A stretch of DNA of 64,000 bases from Dehalococcoidia bacterium (GTDB taxonomy: Bacteria; Chloroflexota; Dehalococcoidia; DSTF01; JACRBR01), in NCBI GenBank assembly GCA_021731085.1, contig JAKFYB010000014.1, positions 42,009 through 106,008 of the forward strand, given 5' to 3'. The number at the start of each line of letters is the position of its first letter. Position 1 is the first letter of the stretch. The notes beneath the pieces were generated by a model that had not been told where the DNA came from, did no database searches, and saw only the letters and a program-made list of their open reading frames with translations. A program made the position numbers and the translations under genes. Shown piece after piece: positions 60,660-64,000 of this stretch.

Positions 60660-62171
60660 CTAGGCTTCTGTCGCCTTGCAGAACACCAGCCCGAGTGTGT
60701 TCGCACCGAGGCTCGCCAGCTCACCGACCGTGTCTTCAACGCTGTTACTGCTTGCCTGGCCTTCGGCGGCGACGAGCACGACACCACCGACAACAGGTGC
60801 AATGACGGCCGATCCGGCGCCGGAGGACATCGCGGCGCCATCGATGACAACCACATCCCATCGTTCCTCGACGACATCGAGGAACGCGCGCATTTCAGCA
60901 GACGCCAGCAACTCAGAAGGGTCATTCAGTTTATTGCCGGCGGTCAGCACGCTAAGGCGCGGAACGGGCGACTCTTGCACAATGTCGTCGATTACTTCGC
61001 CAACAGGGAGCGCAGGCCGGACGCCGTTCTGGGAGATGAAGTTGTAGAGGCCGGGCGTCATCGGCACGTTGAAGAGCTTGTGGAGATCCGGCCGGTTGAG
61101 GTTCGCGTCGAGCAGCAGCGTCCGCAGGCCAGCCTGCGCCATTGCCATCGCGGCGTACGTTGCAACGGTCGTGTTGCCTTCCTCGGGCCGCGTGGACGTG
61201 AACAGCACGCTCTTGTTGCCGTTTGCCTGCAAGACGGTGCGGAGCTTCGTCGCCAACAAGCGGTAATCAGGTGAGACCGGCGGCGGCGGGTACTTCCAGC
61301 GAATGCCGAACGGGATAGATGCCAAGACGGGAAGGCGCGTGACGCTTTCGAGGTCGCGCACCCCGCGCAGCGTCGGGTCGATGTATTCGAGCATGAGCGA
61401 GAGCGCGACACCGACGGCAAGACCGGCGAGCAACCCGGCCATGAGATTGAACCACAGCCGCGGGCTAACTGGTGCATCGGGCTCTTCGGCAGCTTCGATC
61501 ACGCTGAAGGCGCGCGCGGCCTGGCCCTGGCGCACGAGGGCCTGCTCACGCTGCGCGAGTAACGTCTGGTAGGACGCGCGCGTCGCGTCGACAATGTCCT
61601 GCTGCGTGCTTATCTGCGACTGGCTCGCGCCGGTTTCGAAGAGGTTGTCGAGCAGCGCCTGCTCATCTTCGAGTGTTTGCGCCGTCGCCTCGAGCTGCGT
61701 GTTGAGCACTGCCGTGGAATCGGTGAGGAACTGCGCCATGAAGGCGGGATCGCGCAAAAGATTCGCGACATCGTTGGCGATCGCCGCGGCCTGCTCCGGA
61801 TCTGATGCCTTCGCCTGGACACGGATGAGCTCTGTGCCATCAACAGGAGTTGTCGTGACGCGGCCATCGAGGTTCGCGTCATCGCCTTCGAGGCCGAGGT
61901 CGTCGATGACGCGATCGAGGAACGTGTTTGTCTGGATGATCTCCGCGTAGGTGTTGAGAAAGCGGTCGGCAGCGCCGGGATCCTGCGTGTCGATGCCGGA
62001 CTCGGCGACGCTGACGCGCGCGGTGGCCGTCGCGACATACACCGGGTCCTGGATGAAGCTCAGCAGTGCGGCGCCGAGCACGGCAAGGACAATTGGTATG
62101 ACCAGCACCCATTTGCGCCGGTTCACCAGTTGCAGATAGCGCTCGAGCTGTAATTGGCTCTCTTCGTTCAA
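60660..62171 (-). CDS. Wzz/BY-kinase-like chain-length protein with degenerate Walker A
   Basis: 503 residues. Two transmembrane helices (22-40 and 240-261) flank a periplasmic coiled-coil domain (QTLEDEQALLDNLFETG). The cytoplasmic part (about 300-503) has a ParA/BY-kinase fold: Walker A TRPEEGNTTV (327-336) where the normal GEGKST lysine is Asn; A' LLLDANLNRPD; Walker B VVVIDGAAM. There is no Tyr-rich tail. Chain-length control is likely kept, while kinase activity is doubtful. First gene of the flippase run. Confidence 0.88.
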   Translation of the reverse strand: MNEESQLQLERYLQLVNRRKWVLVIPIVLAVLGAALLSFIQDPVYVATATARVSVAESGIDTQDPGAADRFLNTYAEIIQTNTFLDRVIDDLGLEGDDANLDGRVTTTPVDGTELIRVQAKASDPEQAAAIANDVANLLRDPAFMAQFLTDSTAVLNTQLEATAQTLEDEQALLDNLFETGASQSQISTQQDIVDATRASYQTLLAQREQALVRQGQAARAFSVIEAAEEPDAPVSPRLWFNLMAGLLAGLAVGVALSLMLEYIDPTLRGVRDLESVTRLPVLASIPFGIRWKYPPPPVSPDYRLLATKLRTVLQANGNKSVLFTSTRPEEGNTTVATYAAMAMAQAGLRTLLLDANLNRPDLHKLFNVPMTPGLYNFISQNGVRPALPVGEVIDDIVQESPVPRLSVLTAGNKLNDPSELLASAEMRAFLDVVEERWDVVVIDGAAMSSGAGSAVIAPVVGGVVLVAAEGQASSNSVEDTVGELASLGANTLGLVFCKATEA

Positions 62172-62270
62172 TTTCCCACCCGTCCGGAACTAGTGTGCGG
62201 AGAAGGCTCCACCCGGGTCAGGATAAACAACGCAGCAGAATCCGTGGCATGTCTGATCCGGAGGACGAAT

Positions 62271-62987
62271 TTACCACGCACCTTTGCCGCCGAGCACGGC
62301 GATCGGAGTCTTTACGATGATCTTGGCGTCCAGGACGAGCGACCAGTTGCGGATGTACTCAAGGTCGATTTCGACCATCTCATCAAACGGGATCTCGCTA
62401 CGCCCGCGAATCTGCCAGAGGCCGGTCATGCCAGGCGTCGTCGAGAGCCGCTGCATGTGGTATGCGGTGTAGTGTGCGACTTCGCGGGGAAGGGGCGGGC
62501 GAGGACCTACGATGCTCATCTCCCCGCGCAGGACGTTGAACAAGTTCGGCAGCTCGTCGAGACTGGTGCGGCGCAGAAAAGAGCCTACCTTCGTCACGCG
62601 CGGGTCATGGCGCATTTTGAAGATAAGCGGCACATCGATGTCGTGATCATTGTCATCCTCAAGTTCGTCGCGCACCATCTCGGCATCGGCTCGCATAGAA
62701 CGGAACTTGTAGAACTGGAAGGGACGTCCAAACCGGCCGACGCGCTCCTGCTTGATGAACGCGGGCCCTGGGGACGTTACCTTGATGGCGATGATGATCG
62801 CCGCGAGCGGTATGGCCAGGAAGAGAATCGCCACAGCGGCAAGGAGCTTGTCGAGCGCGCCCTTCAGCGCGTATGCGAAGCCACCCAGCTCGTGGTACTC
62901 AACTCGCGATGCGGCTTCGCCCGGCGAGGCAGCGTCGGTCGTCTGAGCAAATTCGATCTCGGCGTCCCTCGTCACGATACTTCGCAT
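62271..62987 (-). CDS. Initiating sugar-phosphate transferase (WcaJ/CpsE type)
   Basis: 238 residues, bacterial sugar-transferase family. One N-terminal membrane helix (about 48-70), then [69 protein letters not shown] and the C-terminal [13 protein letters not shown]. It transfers a sugar-1-phosphate to undecaprenyl-phosphate, the first membrane step. It lacks the extra N-terminal helices of full WbaP-type proteins. Confidence 0.94.
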   Translation of the reverse strand: MRSIVTRDAEIEFAQTTDAASPGEAASRVEYHELGGFAYALKGALDKLLAAVAILFLAIPLAAIIIAIKVTSPGPAFIKQERVGRFGRPFQFYKFRSMRADAEMVRDELEDDNDHDIDVPLIFKMRHDPRVTKVGSFLRRTSLDELPNLFNVLRGEMSIVGPRPPLPREVAHYTAYHMQRLSTTPGMTGLWQIRGRSEIPFDEMVEIDLEYIRNWSLVLDAKIIVKTPIAVLGGKGAW

Positions 62988-63327
62988 GTCGATCCATTCG
63001 AGTGCATAAAAGCGCTGACCGCTTTACATCGGTCGCGAAGCAGCAGCCAGTCCAAGACGGGGCGGGGCAGGAACTGCATCACGAACATAACAGTTGGGGA
63101 GTCCACAATCAAGATTTGACGGTCTCTTGGTGCTTGTCAATTTCCAAACTCGTACTTCGCCACCTTGAAAAACGTCCTTGACCCCGGACTGTTACGTCAT
63201 GCGGATAGCGTAGCGGCAGATGGGCGGTGGTTTGTAACCACGGGGTTAACACGAGCGAACCTTGACGCAATTCGGACGCTGCTGGTTCGTTCCCGTTCTC
63301 AGCACCGATCAGTATCGGCGGGGATGA
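62988..63327. other. Promoter region before the polysaccharide genes
   Basis: 340 bp without a convincing gene. It probably holds the promoter for the minus-strand polysaccharide operon. Confidence 0.5.
63086..63114 (-). promoter_or_regulatory. Candidate promoter for the sugar transferase operon
   Basis: On the minus strand TTGATT, a spacer of exactly 17, then TATGTT. This leaves about 90 bases of leader before the ATG at 62987. A second TTGACA, 25 bp upstream, has a poor -10. Confidence 0.35.
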
Positions 63328-63357
63328 AACGGGGACGGCCGCATGGCCGTCCCCGTT
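63328..63357 (-). terminator. Terminator hairpin (hairpin-family copy)
   Basis: AACGGGGACGGCC-GCAT-GGCCGTCCCCGTT, a perfect 13-bp stem, 23 bp after the end of the truncated gene and followed on the minus strand by TTTC. Same GGGACG core as other dispersed hairpins. Confidence 0.75.
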
Positions 63358-63380
63358 CGTGCTCTCGCGATGGGTGAGAT

Positions 63381-64000
63381 CTAGTTGCTAATCGGTGGTG
63401 ACAGAGGCACACGCGGGGTGCCACCGCCACCGATGGCCGAGGCACTGTTGTTCGCGATCACATCCAGGTTCTCGAACAGCGTCAGCACCTGCGAGCCGAC
63501 GGCCTCCGTCGGCGCTTCCGTGCCTGCCTCTCCATTCAGCGTCATCGGCCGCCAGTCCGTCCTTGGGCACTGGCAGTCAGCGTTCCACGACGGGTGCACG
63601 TCCACGACGTATGCGCCGTAGTCCTGGAGTGCCTTGCAGATGCGCTTCGCCAGGGCGGCACTCACCAACGTGTCGCAGTTCGCGCTCGCCGGCATCGCCA
63701 GCAGGGAGCCCATCCGCAGGTTGCAGTTCGTCCCCGCGTAGTACTGCCATGACCCCGTGTCGCTGTACCCCGAGTCCGCATTGATCGCCGGCCACCGCTG
63801 GCCGCCGTTGCACTTCGACAGCAGGTACGACGGCATCGTGATCTTCAGCGCGTGCTTGATCGGCTGCGTGCTGGTGATCTCCCACAGCCGCAGGCTGCCA
63901 CCGACCGCCGACAGACCCGAGCCACCGTGGGCGCAGAAGCCATCGAGGCCGGAGCCGTAGATGTCCTGCTCACAGAGCGTCAGCCCCGTGAACACCTCAC
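63381..64000 (-). CDS. C-terminal part of a secreted or envelope protein (partial)
   Basis: At least 206 codons, open through the right edge; a GTG at 63995 is only an internal codon. Gly/Ser-rich core GSGLSAVGGSLRLWEIT, then PIKHALKITMPSYLLSKC, RWPAINADSGYSDTG and LQDYGAYVVDVHPSWNADC. Such IKHALK...YRWPA...LQDYGAY sequences recur in large extracellular proteins of unknown role. Seven cysteines suggest disulfides and an extracellular location; no catalytic motif is recognised. Confidence 0.65.
   Translation of the reverse strand, partial: EVFTGLTLCEQDIYGSGLDGFCAHGGSGLSAVGGSLRLWEITSTQPIKHALKITMPSYLLSKCNGGQRWPAINADSGYSDTGSWQYYAGTNCNLRMGSLLAMPASANCDTLVSAALAKRICKALQDYGAYVVDVHPSWNADCQCPRTDWRPMTLNGEAGTEAPTEAVGSQVLTLFENLDVIANNSASAIGGGGTPRVPLSPPISN

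Overview
The window is a GC-rich, gene-dense bacterial chromosome segment with four-base stop/start overlaps almost everywhere. The gene set suggests a free-living aerobic or facultative bacterium of the Chloroflexota (Dehalococcoidia-like): a HisZ-dependent ATP phosphoribosyltransferase, DUF35/thiolase pairs, a ferritin-like di-iron oxygenase, PadR-linked membrane genes and dispersed SERNEES-type intergenic repeats. This placement is inference from gene content; no rRNA is present. No phage, insertion sequence, CRISPR array or plasmid gene is visible. The one RNA gene is tRNA-Arg(CCG).

Layout. 1-11.6 kb: purine synthesis (guaA, purD-purK-purE, purB, purC, purS) mixed with small membrane proteins, an acetyltransferase and a methyltransferase. 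11.9-20.4 kb, minus strand: a histidine operon read hisZ, hisG, a zinc phospholipase C-like gene, hisD, a small zinc-ribbon ORF, hisC, hisB, a P-loop kinase and a di-iron oxygenase. Its HisG is two ATP-phosphoribosyltransferase domains fused head to tail, the most unusual gene here. 20.6-25.3 kb: an NfeD-type membrane protease facing a minus-strand run of DUF309, an XRE regulator, YggS, ProC and YggT. 25.4-31.3 kb: acyl-CoA chemistry (MDR reductase, DUF35 and thiolase-fold pair, RidA, a CitE/malyl-CoA lyase-like enzyme, and an acyl-CoA dehydrogenase with a long N-terminal extension like methylsuccinyl-CoA dehydrogenase).

31.5-33.8 kb: a PadR operon with a near-consensus promoter and a probably leaderless first gene, a multi-spanning membrane protein, two paralogous membrane micropeptides of 28 and 31 residues, and a secreted Cu/Zn superoxide dismutase. 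33.9-50.2 kb: housekeeping and mixed metabolism (PEP-utilizing swivelling-domain protein, amino-acid permease, membrane cyclophilin, P1/NylC-like peptidase, mutM, a PNPOx-UbiA fusion, nucleotidyltransferase, polA, a frameshifted SMI1/KNR4-like gene, enoyl-CoA hydratase, TesB thioesterase).

50.2-63.0 kb: a surface polysaccharide locus with a sugar epimerase, four glycosyltransferases, a Wzy/O-antigen-ligase-like polymerase, a DegT aminotransferase, a Wzx flippase, a Wzz-BY-kinase-like protein with a broken Walker A, and an initiating sugar-phosphate transferase. The window ends in a secreted or envelope protein cut by the right edge.

Across intergenic spaces runs a family of short hairpins (GGAGC-NNNN-GCTCC or CGGGCT-GAAA-AGCCCG types, often followed by CTAC), of which two or three could double as terminators.
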